Positions 51,895-61,249 of a stretch of DNA of 64,000 nt are shown in pieces (the stretch's first letter is position 1; each line of letters begins with the position of its first letter). The notes beneath the pieces are model-generated. The model saw nothing but the letters and a program-made list of their open reading frames with translations, did no database searches and was not told the origin of the DNA. Location of the stretch: positions 2,046,001 to 2,110,000 of the forward strand of contig NZ_CP182947.1 in the NCBI RefSeq assembly GCF_048320135.1, written 5' to 3'. A program made the position numbers and the translations under genes. Source of the stretch: Ideonella_A sakaiensis_A (GTDB lineage Bacteria; Pseudomonadota; Gammaproteobacteria; Burkholderiales; Burkholderiaceae_C).

Positions 51895-53439
51895 ATGTTT
51901 GAATCAGCCAATCTCGAGCACCATGTGGGCAAGGCGCTTTATCGGCGCGAGGCCGCACAGTTGCGAGCCGACCTGCTCGATGCGCAATACGACCTGAAGG
52001 CCGCCGGCAGTTTTCCGGTGCTGATCCTGATCGCCGGCGTCGAGGGCGCCGGCAAGGGCGAAACCGTCAATCTGCTCAACGAGTGGATGGACCCGCGGCA
52101 CATCCACACCAGCGCCTTCGCTGCGCCGTCGGACGAGGAGAGGGAACGGCCTGACCACTGGCGTTTCTGGCGGGCCTTGCCGCCAAAAGGCGACATCGGC
52201 ATCTTTTTCGGCGCCTGGCACACGATGCCGATCGTTCGCCATGTGCTGGGCGATGTCGACAGCGACGACTTCGAGCGCTCCATCGTCGAGATCCAGCGCC
52301 TTGAACAGATGCTGTGCGATGAAGGCGTGCTGCTGCTCAAATTCTGGTTCCACCTGTCGAAGGACCAGCAGAGGAAGCGCCTCAAATCGCTGCAACGCGA
52401 TCCGGCAACGCGCTGGCGGGTCAGCCGCAGGGACTGGGACTATTTCAAGCTCTACGAGCGCTTCGTCAGCGTCTGCGACCCCTTCCTGCGGCAGACCTCG
52501 ACCGCACAGGCACCGTGGGTCGTCGTGCCGGGCGCCGATGCGCAATTCCGCGCGCTGACCGTCGGCCGCCAGCTATTGCAGGTGCTGCGCGCGCGGCTCG
52601 ACGCGAAGCCGGCAGCAGTCCCGCCGGAGCCACCGCCGCTGCCCGCGCCGGCTGACGACCTCAACGCATTGACCGCGCTCGAACTCGAGCAGACGATGAG
52701 CAAGGTCCGCTACCGCAAGGAACTTGAAAAGTGGCAAGGCCGCTTGAACCTCGCGTCGCGCGATCCGCGCTTCAAGAAGCGGTCGGTGGTGGTTGTCTTC
52801 GAAGGCAATGACGGCGCCGGCAAGGGCGGGGCGATCCGCCGCGTCACAGGTGCGCTCGACGCCCGCTTCTACGACAACATACCGGTCGCCGCACCGACCG
52901 AGGAGGAGCGGGCCCAGCCTTATCTGTGGCGATTGTGGCGGCGCCTGCCCCGGCGCGGCCGCTTTGCATTGTTCGACCGCTCCTGGTATGGCCGCGTGCT
53001 GGTCGAACGCGTTGAGGGTTACTGCAGCAAGGCCGACTGGATGCGCGCCTATCGCGAAATCAATGCGTTCGAGGACGCGATGCACCGCCACGACATCGTC
53101 GTCGTCAAGTTCTGGCTGGCGATCAGCAAGGACGAGCAGTACCGGCGCTTCAAGGCACGCGAGCAGATTGCCTTCAAGCGCTTCAAGATCACCGACGAGG
53201 ACTGGCGCAACCGCGAGAAGTGGGATGCCTACGAAACCGCGGTGTCCGAGATGGTCGACCGGACGTCGACGGCAACCGCGCCATGGACGCTGGTCGAGGC
53301 CGACAACAAATATTTCGCCCGCATCAAGGTTCTGAAGACATTGTGCAAGGCGGTCGAGCAGGCCCTCGAGGCGCGCCCCGGCAAACGTGGCGGCAGCAAC
53401 GCGGCCCGATCCGGCAGCACGAAGAAGGCGAGGAAATAG
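51895..53439 (+). CDS. pap: Polyphosphate:AMP phosphotransferase (two-domain PPK2)
   Basis: 514 residues from ATG 51895 (TTG 51889 would add two). Two PPK2 domains in tandem: the first with P-loop AGVEGAGKGE (48-56), the second with FEGNDGAGKGG (~302-312), PYLWRLWRRLPRRG, FDRSWYGRVLVERVEGYC (lid/Walker B) and KFWLAISKDEQYRRF. In the first domain the P-loop carries VEG instead of the active NDG type, in line with a non-catalytic N-terminal half as in known Pap enzymes. It phosphorylates AMP to ADP with polyphosphate. The C-terminus is a Lys/Arg-rich tail. Confidence 0.92.
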   Translation: MFESANLEHHVGKALYRREAAQLRADLLDAQYDLKAAGSFPVLILIAGVEGAGKGETVNLLNEWMDPRHIHTSAFAAPSDEERERPDHWRFWRALPPKGDIGIFFGAWHTMPIVRHVLGDVDSDDFERSIVEIQRLEQMLCDEGVLLLKFWFHLSKDQQRKRLKSLQRDPATRWRVSRRDWDYFKLYERFVSVCDPFLRQTSTAQAPWVVVPGADAQFRALTVGRQLLQVLRARLDAKPAAVPPEPPPLPAPADDLNALTALELEQTMSKVRYRKELEKWQGRLNLASRDPRFKKRSVVVVFEGNDGAGKGGAIRRVTGALDARFYDNIPVAAPTEEERAQPYLWRLWRRLPRRGRFALFDRSWYGRVLVERVEGYCSKADWMRAYREINAFEDAMHRHDIVVVKFWLAISKDEQYRRFKAREQIAFKRFKITDEDWRNREKWDAYETAVSEMVDRTSTATAPWTLVEADNKYFARIKVLKTLCKAVEQALEARPGKRGGSNAARSGSTKKARK

Positions 53440-53479
53440 CGCCGCCGTGATCGGCGCCGCGGGCTCCGCCCCGGTTCAG

Positions 53480-54088
53480 TCAAAGCGGCGGCCGCTGCCG
53501 CGCTGCGACACCGTTGACAAAGTGGCCGAAAGCGTCGAGCAGCGGTACACCATCGAATGACGCGCCCTCCAGCATCGCCAGCGCCTGCACGGTGGCTTCC
53601 AGCGTCGACACCTGGTCGGCTCGCCGCGCCGCCCGGATCGTGCGGTAATGCGTCGGCGCCGGCGTGTCCAGCGACAGCCGGGGCAGCGCGGCGAGCGCCG
53701 GATGTTCGAGCAGCATCCGCAGGCTCTTGCGCCATGTCGCGTCGATGACCACCAGCCGCAGCGGCGCGTTCGCGACGACCGGTGGTGCCGGTGGCGCCGG
53801 CGCGGCAGGCACGTCCGGATAAAGCAGCCATGTGTCCCGCCCAGCGCGCTGCAGCAGTTCGTCCAGCGCCGCCGCCGCAAAGCGTTCGCCGACCAGCACC
53901 TCGCAATGCGCCAGCGACAATCGCAGCAACGCGACGCTGTTTTTCGCCTGCCGCTGCTCCTGCGGGTGCTGCAGCACCAGCACCTCGGTGCGATGGGCAG
54001 TAGGCCGCACCAGCGCGCACAGGCAGGTGGCCTGCGGGCGCAGGCAACGCGGGCAGGCCGCGCGGCGCGGGATGGACGGACGGTTCAT
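53480..54088 (-). CDS. tapT: DTW-domain tRNA-uridine aminocarboxypropyltransferase
   Basis: 202 residues from ATG 54088. N-terminal Cys set CPRCLRPQATCLCALV, then VLVLQHPQEQRQAKNSVALL and the name-giving motif VIDATWRKSLRML. DTW proteins such as TapT transfer the 3-amino-3-carboxypropyl group of S-adenosylmethionine to uridine 47 of tRNAs. Typical length; convergent with the pap gene. Confidence 0.85.
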   Translation of the reverse strand: MNRPSIPRRAACPRCLRPQATCLCALVRPTAHRTEVLVLQHPQEQRQAKNSVALLRLSLAHCEVLVGERFAAAALDELLQRAGRDTWLLYPDVPAAPAPPAPPVVANAPLRLVVIDATWRKSLRMLLEHPALAALPRLSLDTPAPTHYRTIRAARRADQVSTLEATVQALAMLEGASFDGVPLLDAFGHFVNGVAARQRPPL

Positions 54089-54242
54089 TCGGGAATGGTC
54101 GCATGCACGCGCTTGTGCGCGGACCGACCTGTCTTCGTGCGTCGCCACCCTCGCCCGCTCCGACCTTGTTCAAGGGATTGACGCATGGCCCGCGTGAAAG
54201 CTAGCTTGGCGTGGCATCGGATCGCACCCACGGAGCAACGGC

Positions 54243-55064
54243 ATGCCGCTGATCGACAATGCGCTGCAGTACATGGCGGACTTCATCACCCGCTATGCGG
54301 TGACGCTGGCCGGGCTGGGCATCCTGACGATGGCCATCCTCGAGGCCGTGAAGAAGCTGTGCAAGTTGCGCCAGATATTCCAGCGCAATGCACTCGAAGC
54401 CTGGCTCGGTCAGTCGGAAAGCGGTCGCCAGGCGGCGCCGCTGTATTCGCCGCACGGCCCGCAAGCCGGCGAGCCGGCACACTACAACTGGCGCAAGGCC
54501 CACGCCGAACTGATGTGGCTTTGTACCGGCGTGCAGGCCGACCGCCAGCGCCAGAACAGCGGCGGGGGGCGGGTCGCATTCCACCGCAGCGTCGAATTCG
54601 CGCTGTTCGAACTCGAGTTGCCGAAGATGATGGGCCAGATCCAGGAAGCGGCCGATGCCGCATTGAACGCTCCGGATCGATTTCCGCACTGGTTTGCATT
54701 TCTCGCCCGCGGTTGCAACCCCGAAGATGTCGAGCGATGGCGCACCGGGATCGCGGCGGGTTCGCAGTCGAGCGACGCACAGCGCAAGGATCTCGCCGAG
54801 TTGTATGGGCGGATCCGACTGCTGGTGAAGCGCCAGCTCGATGCCTTCCAGACCATCACCGCCTATCGCTGGCGCGAATGGAACCAGCTCTATTCATGGT
54901 GGCTCGGTGCCGTGCTGATGTTCATCGCGCAGATCATCGCGTCGAATACCGGCGGCGCGAAGATTGAGAACTGGGCGATCGTCATCGGCATCTCGCTGCT
55001 CGGCGGCCTGCTCGCGCCGGTCGCGAAGGATCTGGTCGACGCGTTGTCCAAGCTGAAGAAGTGA
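54243..55064 (+). CDS. Membrane protein paired with an alpha/beta hydrolase, unknown function
   Basis: 273 residues. One N-terminal helix (FITRYAVTLAGLGILTMAILEA, ~14-36) and two at the C-terminus (YSWWLGAVLMFIAQIIA and WAIVIGISLLGGLLAPVA), enclosing a ~180-residue soluble part with RVAFHRSVEFALFELELPKMMGQI and EDVERWRTGI. I do not recognise the family. Three nt separate it from the hydrolase gene downstream, so the two form a unit. Confidence 0.75.
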   Translation: MPLIDNALQYMADFITRYAVTLAGLGILTMAILEAVKKLCKLRQIFQRNALEAWLGQSESGRQAAPLYSPHGPQAGEPAHYNWRKAHAELMWLCTGVQADRQRQNSGGGRVAFHRSVEFALFELELPKMMGQIQEAADAALNAPDRFPHWFAFLARGCNPEDVERWRTGIAAGSQSSDAQRKDLAELYGRIRLLVKRQLDAFQTITAYRWREWNQLYSWWLGAVLMFIAQIIASNTGGAKIENWAIVIGISLLGGLLAPVAKDLVDALSKLKK

Positions 55065-55067
55065 ACG

Positions 55068-56000
55068 ATGTCCCGTCACATCGCCAGGCCGATCGCAGGC
55101 TATCAGCCCGTGCTGCGTATCGACATGCGCCAGCAGCCCGAGGGCGGCGCGCCGCGCATTCCGGCGGTCGAGCATTGGACCGCCGATCGGCCGCTGCGGC
55201 AATCGGAACTGCTGGTGCTGGTGCATGGCTACAACAACCACCTTCAGGAAGCGAGCGAGGCCTATGCCGCCACGCGCCGACGCCAGCGCGCGCGACTGCC
55301 GACCGATGCACTGCAGGCAGCGTTTGATCGACTGCTCGGCGATTCATTCTGGCCCGGAGACGCCGACTGGGCCGGGCTGATCGACAAGCTCGACTTCCTG
55401 TTCTATTCATCGGCGGTAGGGGTCGCTCGCGCAGTCGGCGCGGCACTGGCAGCACACCTGCGCGGACGCGGCGACGTGCTGGTCGTGCACTTCCTCGCTC
55501 ATTCACTCGGCTGCCGGGTCGTGCTCGAATGCATCAGGCAATTGCAGCAGGAGGGCGGTCCATCGATCGGCAAGGTCTGCCTGATGGCCGCCGCGGTGCC
55601 GACCTACATGACCTGTCCCGGTGGCGGCCTCTATGGCGCATTGACCGCGCCGCAGGCCTTGCGCATCCTGTTCTCGCCGGCCGATCCGGTGCTGGGGGGC
55701 GCCTTCCCGCCGGGCCAGACGCTGGCTGGCGAAGGCCTGCTGCCGATCGCGGTCGGGCTGCATGGCGATATCCCGATCAGTCCGGGAGCGGTCGATCGCG
55801 ACCACATTCCGGGTGCCCGCCACGGCGACTACTGGGGCGCTGCCGACAACCTTGCTTCGTCGTTCAGCGAGCAGTCGATTGCCGACTTCTTCCGATTCGA
55901 TGGCATCGCCGAACGCAAGCTCGGATCGCGGCCGGCACCAGCCGCCCGGCCGGACCCGCCGTCACGCACGGTCGCGGGCACCGATTTTGTCGGCGGCTGA
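55068..56000 (+). CDS. Alpha/beta-hydrolase paired with the upstream membrane protein
   Basis: 310 residues, no signal peptide. Alpha/beta-hydrolase traits: oxyanion strand LLVLVHGYNNH (51-58), nucleophile S146 in HFLAHSLGCRVVLE, and a late His in ARHGDYWGAADN. LFYSSAVGVARAVGAAL lies in the cap. Resembles DUF900/serine-esterase-like hydrolases. Ends with a Pro-rich tail. Being coupled to a three-helix membrane protein suggests action at the inner membrane, perhaps on lipids; this is inference. Confidence 0.75.
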   Translation: MSRHIARPIAGYQPVLRIDMRQQPEGGAPRIPAVEHWTADRPLRQSELLVLVHGYNNHLQEASEAYAATRRRQRARLPTDALQAAFDRLLGDSFWPGDADWAGLIDKLDFLFYSSAVGVARAVGAALAAHLRGRGDVLVVHFLAHSLGCRVVLECIRQLQQEGGPSIGKVCLMAAAVPTYMTCPGGGLYGALTAPQALRILFSPADPVLGGAFPPGQTLAGEGLLPIAVGLHGDIPISPGAVDRDHIPGARHGDYWGAADNLASSFSEQSIADFFRFDGIAERKLGSRPAPAARPDPPSRTVAGTDFVGG

Positions 56001-56061
56001 ACCCTTGTTCCTGCCGGCCTCCAACCGCTGCTGGCAGCAATCCAACGATTCAGCCACACGG

Positions 56062-59000
56062 TCAGACGCGGACGTTTGCTGTCCTGGCGCACCGCGCTGC
56101 CAGATCCGCGACCCGCATCACCAGATCTGCCGGCTCGATCGGCTTGCTCAGGTACAGATCGAAACCGCTCTCCAGCGCCCTGCGGCGGTCTTCCGGTCGC
56201 GCGAACGCGGTCAGGGCAATCGCGCATACCTGCTCACCGGGACTCCTGAGTCGGCGAATCTCACGCAGCAACTGATAACCGTCCGTCTGCGGCATGCCGA
56301 TGTCGGAGATCAGCAACTGCGGCCGATGGGTCTCGAATGCAGCCAGCGCGGTGGCGGCGTCCGGCGCCGCAACGACCTCTGCCCGGGCGTCCTGCAATAC
56401 GCGGCCGAGCAGATCGAGCACATCGGGCTCATCGTCGACGACCAGCACCTTCAGGCCGGCCAGATCGACGTCGGCACTGTCCACATCGACGTGCGGCCGC
56501 CGCTGCGGGCTGCGCGCCGGCACCAGCCGCTCGGCCTGCAACGGCAGCATCACCGTGAAGGTGGCGCCCTGGCCCGGACCGGCGCTTGCGGCCTGCACCG
56601 AGCCGCCATGCATCTCGACCAGCCGGCGCACGATCGACAGGCCGAGGCCGAGCCCGCCGAAACGGCGCGTGATCGAGCCATCGGCCTGCCGGAAGCGATC
56701 GAAGACATGGGGCAGAAAATCCGCCGCGATGCCGACCCCGCGGTCGCTGACCGAGATCTGCGCGCTGCCCTCCCGCGTCGTCATGCCGACCTTCACCACA
56801 CCGCCTTCGGTGCTGAACTTGACGGCATTGGCCAGCAGATTCCACATCACCTGCTGCAGCCGGCCGCTGTCGCCCTCGACGGTGAAAGCAACGTCTTCGA
56901 ACTCGGTTTCGATCCGCACGCCGGCGGCCGTGGCCATCGGCTGCACCGCATCGACGGCAGCCTGCACGAAGCTCAGCGGAGCCACCGGCTGCTTGTCCAG
57001 CCGCAGCTTGCCGGACAGGATGCGGCTCATGTCGAGCAGATCCTCGATCAGCTGGGTCTGCACCCGCGTGCTGCGTTCGATCACCTCGACGCCCTTCAGC
57101 AAGGTCGTGTCGCCGCCATCGTATTTGCGGCGAAGGATATGGACCCAGCCCAGAATGGCGCTGAGCGGCGTGCGCAATTCATGCGACAGCGTGGCCAGGA
57201 ATTCATCCTTCAGCGTGCTCGCCCGCTCGGCCTCGGTGCGCGCAGCGCGCTCGCTTTCCAGCAGCTGCTTGCGCTCGGCGGCCGAGCGCTGGGCCTGCGC
57301 ATACAACTGTGCGTTGTCGATCGCCACTGCGGCCTGTGCGGCGATGCCGGTGGCCAGCCGCTCGGCGCGCTCGGTGAATACGCCCGGCTCGCGATGCCCG
57401 AACACGAGGCCGCCGATCACCTCACCGGTGCGCGACACCACCGATACCGCGAGGTAGCTGCGCAGCTGCAGCTCGTCGGTGGCCAGGCCATCGCGCAGCA
57501 AACCGCTGCCGGCGGACGAATGCTGCACCAGGTCCGCGATGCGCACCGGCGCAGCACCGTCGAAGCGGTGCTCGCGGACAGGCGTCGGGCGCGCGTCCAT
57601 CCAGCGTTCGAAGGCTTCACGCGGCACGCCGCACAGCGCATGCAGCACGAATGCGCCCCCGTGGTCGTCGTCGCGCCGGGAGAAGAAGGCACCGAAGCGG
57701 GCCCCGGTCAGCTGGGTCGCCGCGTCGGTCACGCTCTGGATCAGCTTGTCGAGATCGAGCTCCGCGGCGAGCCTGGCGCCGGTCCGGTTCAGCAGGTCGA
57801 GCATCTCGGCCTCGACCCGGGCCCGCTCCTGCTCGCGCTTGCGTTCGGTGATGTCGACCGAAGAGCCGATCAGGCCGACCACCCGACCCTCGGCATCCCG
57901 CAGCGGTGCCTTGGTCGACAACCAATAGGCTGGCGCGCCGCCGGGCCGACGAACCTCTTCCTCGATCTGCTCGGTCTGGCCGGACGCCATGATGCGCCGG
58001 TCATTTGCCATCACCGCTGCGCCCTCGGCCGGGTCGGACAGGAATTCGGCATCGGTCTTGCCGAGAAATTCCTCCGGCGGCTTGCCGATCAATTCCGCGG
58101 TGCCGCGGTTGGCCACCAGCATCCGGCCCTCGGCATCCTTTGCATAAACCACCCCGGGCACCGCCTCGATGAAGGTGCGCAGCAGCGCCGTGGCGTGATC
58201 GCGTTCAGCCTCGACGCGGCGGCGCTCCTCGATGTCGAGCAGCACGCCTGGAAAACGCAGCGGCTCGCCCTGCGCGCTCAACTCGACATGGCCGTTCGCC
58301 TCGATCCAGCGGTAACCGCCCTCCTGCGGCCGGACCCGGTATTCACAACGATACTGGCCGCCTTGCGCGAGTGCCTCGCCGATCGCGGCGCCGACGCGCG
58401 GACGATCGTCGGGGTGGATCGATTCCATCACCCACTCGAGCGGCAGACCCGACTGGCACAACGCGCTGTCGAGGCCGAACGAGCGGGCAAAACGGGCGTC
58501 GGCAACGAATCGATTGCCCGGCACATCCCAGACCCAGGTGCCGACGATCGCACCGGCATCGAGTGCGAGTTGCAGCCTTTCGGCCGAGGCGGCCGCCAAT
58601 TCGGCGATGCGCCGCCGCTCGCTGACGTCGCGGAAAAACACTGCCAGTCCGTCGCCGGTCGGATAGGCCCTTACCTCCAGCCAGGCATCCTTGCCGTTCG
58701 GCCACCGGTAGGGGAATTCCAGCACGCCGGCCTCCTGGTCTCGCAACACCCGGCGATACATCGCCCCGACCGGCGAGGATTCCAACCCGGGGTGCAGGTC
58801 CCACAGGCAGCGGCCGAGCATCTCGTCGAGGCCGCGGCCGTCCTGGCGCGCTGCTTCGCTGTTGACATCGACGATGCGGAAGTCGCGGTCGAACAGCGCG
58901 AAGCCTTCGTCCATGTTGCTCAGCACACCGCGCAAGCGGGACTCGCTGTCGCGCAGACGGCGCTCGGCCAGCACCTGGGCGGTGATTTCGGTGCAGGCGC

Positions 59001-59451
59001 AGAACAGGCCGTTGACCGTGCCCGAATCGTCGCGCACCGGCGAGTAGAAAAACGAGAAGTGGGTTTCCTCGGGAACACCATGCCGCCGCACGATCAGCTC
59101 GATATCGTCCATCTGCACCGGCTCGCCGCGGTAGGCCTGATCGACGATCGGCACGAGGTCGGCGCGGATCTCGTCCCAGACGGCAAGGAAGTCGCGCCCC
59201 ATCGCGGCCGGATGCTTGCTGCCGAGGATGATCGAGTAGGCGTCGTTGTAGATCAACGTGCGCTGCGGGCCCCAGGCAAGAAACATCGGCTGGTTGGACA
59301 CCAGCATCATCTCGACCAGCGTGCAGACCGCCGCGGGCCAGCTTTCCGGAGGGCCCAGCGGCGTGCGCGACCAGTCGAGCGCGCGCAGCAGGCCGGCGAC
59401 CGCCCCAGCGGCAGCCAAAAATGGCGGTAAACGGCGGACGACGGAAGTCAT
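56062..59451 (-). CDS. Hybrid sensor histidine kinase (four PAS, GAF, kinase, receiver)
   Basis: 1129 residues from ATG 59451. Order: PAS-like module (MFLAWGPQRTLIYNDAYSII, ~55-170), PAS (LSNMDEGFALFDRDFRIVDVN), PAS/PAC (DAGAIVGTWVWDVPGNRFVA), PAS (EAVPGVVYAKDAEGRMLVANR), GAF (LDLDKLIQSVTDAATQL...GLVFGHRE), HisKA with H757 (ATLSHELRTPLSAILGWVHI), HATPase (NLLANAVKFS, DRGVGI, GGLGLGLSIV) and a C-terminal receiver with D1050 (LLISDIGMPQTDG). No membrane helix, so it senses intracellular signals. The receiver may pass the phosphate to an output protein encoded elsewhere; no partner regulator is adjacent. Confidence 0.92.
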   Translation of the reverse strand: MTSVVRRLPPFLAAAGAVAGLLRALDWSRTPLGPPESWPAAVCTLVEMMLVSNQPMFLAWGPQRTLIYNDAYSIILGSKHPAAMGRDFLAVWDEIRADLVPIVDQAYRGEPVQMDDIELIVRRHGVPEETHFSFFYSPVRDDSGTVNGLFCACTEITAQVLAERRLRDSESRLRGVLSNMDEGFALFDRDFRIVDVNSEAARQDGRGLDEMLGRCLWDLHPGLESSPVGAMYRRVLRDQEAGVLEFPYRWPNGKDAWLEVRAYPTGDGLAVFFRDVSERRRIAELAAASAERLQLALDAGAIVGTWVWDVPGNRFVADARFARSFGLDSALCQSGLPLEWVMESIHPDDRPRVGAAIGEALAQGGQYRCEYRVRPQEGGYRWIEANGHVELSAQGEPLRFPGVLLDIEERRRVEAERDHATALLRTFIEAVPGVVYAKDAEGRMLVANRGTAELIGKPPEEFLGKTDAEFLSDPAEGAAVMANDRRIMASGQTEQIEEEVRRPGGAPAYWLSTKAPLRDAEGRVVGLIGSSVDITERKREQERARVEAEMLDLLNRTGARLAAELDLDKLIQSVTDAATQLTGARFGAFFSRRDDDHGGAFVLHALCGVPREAFERWMDARPTPVREHRFDGAAPVRIADLVQHSSAGSGLLRDGLATDELQLRSYLAVSVVSRTGEVIGGLVFGHREPGVFTERAERLATGIAAQAAVAIDNAQLYAQAQRSAAERKQLLESERAARTEAERASTLKDEFLATLSHELRTPLSAILGWVHILRRKYDGGDTTLLKGVEVIERSTRVQTQLIEDLLDMSRILSGKLRLDKQPVAPLSFVQAAVDAVQPMATAAGVRIETEFEDVAFTVEGDSGRLQQVMWNLLANAVKFSTEGGVVKVGMTTREGSAQISVSDRGVGIAADFLPHVFDRFRQADGSITRRFGGLGLGLSIVRRLVEMHGGSVQAASAGPGQGATFTVMLPLQAERLVPARSPQRRPHVDVDSADVDLAGLKVLVVDDEPDVLDLLGRVLQDARAEVVAAPDAATALAAFETHRPQLLISDIGMPQTDGYQLLREIRRLRSPGEQVCAIALTAFARPEDRRRALESGFDLYLSKPIEPADLVMRVADLAARCARTANVRV

Positions 59452-59571
59452 TCGTGGCCCAGTCGAGTGCTGAACGCAAAAAGGCTGCCAGTGTCGCCGA
59501 CAAATTTCAGTGCGCGTGTCGGACAAGATGCCGGAATTCGGTCCGGGCGCCCCGATGCGCCGTCGGCCCGA

Positions 59572-60915
59572 TCACCCCCGCTCCGGCTCCTGCTTCTGCA
59601 ACGGGCCGACGTTGAAATTCGGATTCAGCACCCGGACCTCGCGCTGCGGGAACGGGATCTCGAACCCGTGTTCGCGCAGCGCATTGAAGATCATCAGCAA
59701 CAGGTCGCCGCCGACACGGTTCTTGCCGTCGTCGATGCCCTCCATCCAGAACTCGACGAACATGTTGACGCCGGAATCGCCGAAGCTGGCAATTTCACAA
59801 TCGGGGCGGTATTCGATCGGCAGATCGTCGCCGCTCAGCACCTTCGGATGGGAGGCGACGACGCCCTTGATCAGCGCGACCAGCGCATCGATGTCGCTGC
59901 TGTACGCGACCGAAAAATCGACGCGGTAGCGCTGGCGCTTGTCCTTGTGGGTCCAGTTGATGAAGGTCTCGACGATGAACTTCTCGTTCGGCACGATCAC
60001 GTCCTTGCCTTCGAAGGTCTCGAGCGTTGTAGAGCGCAGCGTCAGCTCGCGCACCGTGCCGGCGCGGCCGCCGTCGAACTCGACGTAGTCGCCGACCGTC
60101 ACCGAACGATCGAACAGGATGATCAGCCCCGAGATGAAGTTCGACGCGATCGCCTGCAGGCCGAAACCGAGGCCGACGCCGAGCGCACCGCCGAATACCG
60201 CAAGCGCGGTCAGGTTGATGCCCATCACGTTCAGCAGCAGCAGAACGATGATCACGAAGGTCGCCACTTCGAGCAGCTTGGACGCCACTTCGCGGGTGCT
60301 CTGGTGCAGCTCGGTCTGCCGGTTCAGGATCTCGCGTCCGGTACGGTTCGAGATGCGACCAAGCCAGAACAGCAGCGAACCGAATATCGCGACGCGAACG
60401 ATGCCGTAGGCCGAAATGTTGATGTTGCCGACATTCATCGAGATCGAGTCGAGGATCCGGACCAGGTCGTCGAGCAGGCCGAGCAGATGCAGCAGCAGCA
60501 GCGGAATGCCGATCAGCTTGAAGATCTGCCGCACCAGCGCACTGCCGATGAAATCGTTGACCGCCGAGACGAACAGCAGCAGCAAGGCAATCGTCAACGC
60601 GGTTCTGAGCAGCCAGTCCTGATCCAGCAGCGTGCTGCTGAGTTCGGCCGAAACGCGCAGCAACAAAATCGCGGTCAGCGGGAAGATCAGGTTGCCGCAG
60701 TTGGCGATGAAGCGCAGCACCGGGTGCGACGCATCGGTGATGCGGTCGTCGTCGAGGACTGGCGCGTATTTGCGGATGCGCTTCGCGACGAAGAAGGCGA
60801 TCGCATAGATCACCACGATGATCGCGGCCTGGGTGTAGGTTTCGGGCTGCGTCAGGGCGGTCTGCGCCGCGTCGACGGACTGCTGCCAGGATCGGTTCAA
60901 GTCTTCCAGTTGCAT
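59572..60915 (-). CDS. MscS-family mechanosensitive channel (multi-helix type)
   Basis: 447 residues with about six to seven membrane helices before the MscS core. The pore helix LTALAVFGGALGVGLGFGLQAIASNFISGLI is followed by the beta domain (VTVGDYVEFDGGRAGTVRELTLRSTTLETFEGKDVIVPNEKF) and the C-terminal alpha/beta domain ending FEIPFPQREVRVL. Resembles MscM-type channels lacking a large periplasmic domain. Differs clearly from the smaller MscS at 42069-42971. Confidence 0.93.
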   Translation of the reverse strand: MQLEDLNRSWQQSVDAAQTALTQPETYTQAAIIVVIYAIAFFVAKRIRKYAPVLDDDRITDASHPVLRFIANCGNLIFPLTAILLLRVSAELSSTLLDQDWLLRTALTIALLLLFVSAVNDFIGSALVRQIFKLIGIPLLLLHLLGLLDDLVRILDSISMNVGNINISAYGIVRVAIFGSLLFWLGRISNRTGREILNRQTELHQSTREVASKLLEVATFVIIVLLLLNVMGINLTALAVFGGALGVGLGFGLQAIASNFISGLIILFDRSVTVGDYVEFDGGRAGTVRELTLRSTTLETFEGKDVIVPNEKFIVETFINWTHKDKRQRYRVDFSVAYSSDIDALVALIKGVVASHPKVLSGDDLPIEYRPDCEIASFGDSGVNMFVEFWMEGIDDGKNRVGGDLLLMIFNALREHGFEIPFPQREVRVLNPNFNVGPLQKQEPERG

Positions 60916-61249
60916 CCACTGTCCCCGTCATCTGCGCGCAGTTCGATCGGCCGGCTGCGGAGCGATCGAAATCCGCACAGCCAACAACTGTCCTGCGATC
61001 CACACAAGGTGTCGCTCACGGACCGGAGTATGGCCTCTTCAGCGGGCGAGGCGAGCGCTGACCGGCCAACTGGAAGCAGCAGACGCGCCCGAGCGGCCCG
61101 CCTTATCGGACAACGGGCTCAGCCCGCGCCATCGATGGCGATCACCAGTTTGCCGATGAGCATCGCTGCGCTCAACGAGAGGGCCGGCAGTACCCGGTGA
61201 CGACGATGAAGTTGCTGCACGCCTCGATGGTTGGGCGCGAGAGCGCCTT
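60916..61249. other. Intergenic region between MscS and TsdA-like genes
   Basis: 334 bp with no credible gene. It must contain the MscS promoter (minus strand). A short minus-strand open stretch ending near 61120 (MLIGKLVIAIDGAG) has no start or homology I recognise. No repeats or strong hairpins seen. Confidence 0.5.

Noticed and set aside
55762..59430. 1222-codon plus-strand frame antisense to the hybrid kinase
   Set aside because: The minus strand has intact PAS, GAF, HisKA, HATPase and receiver motifs; the plus-strand product has none and starts inside the hydrolase gene.
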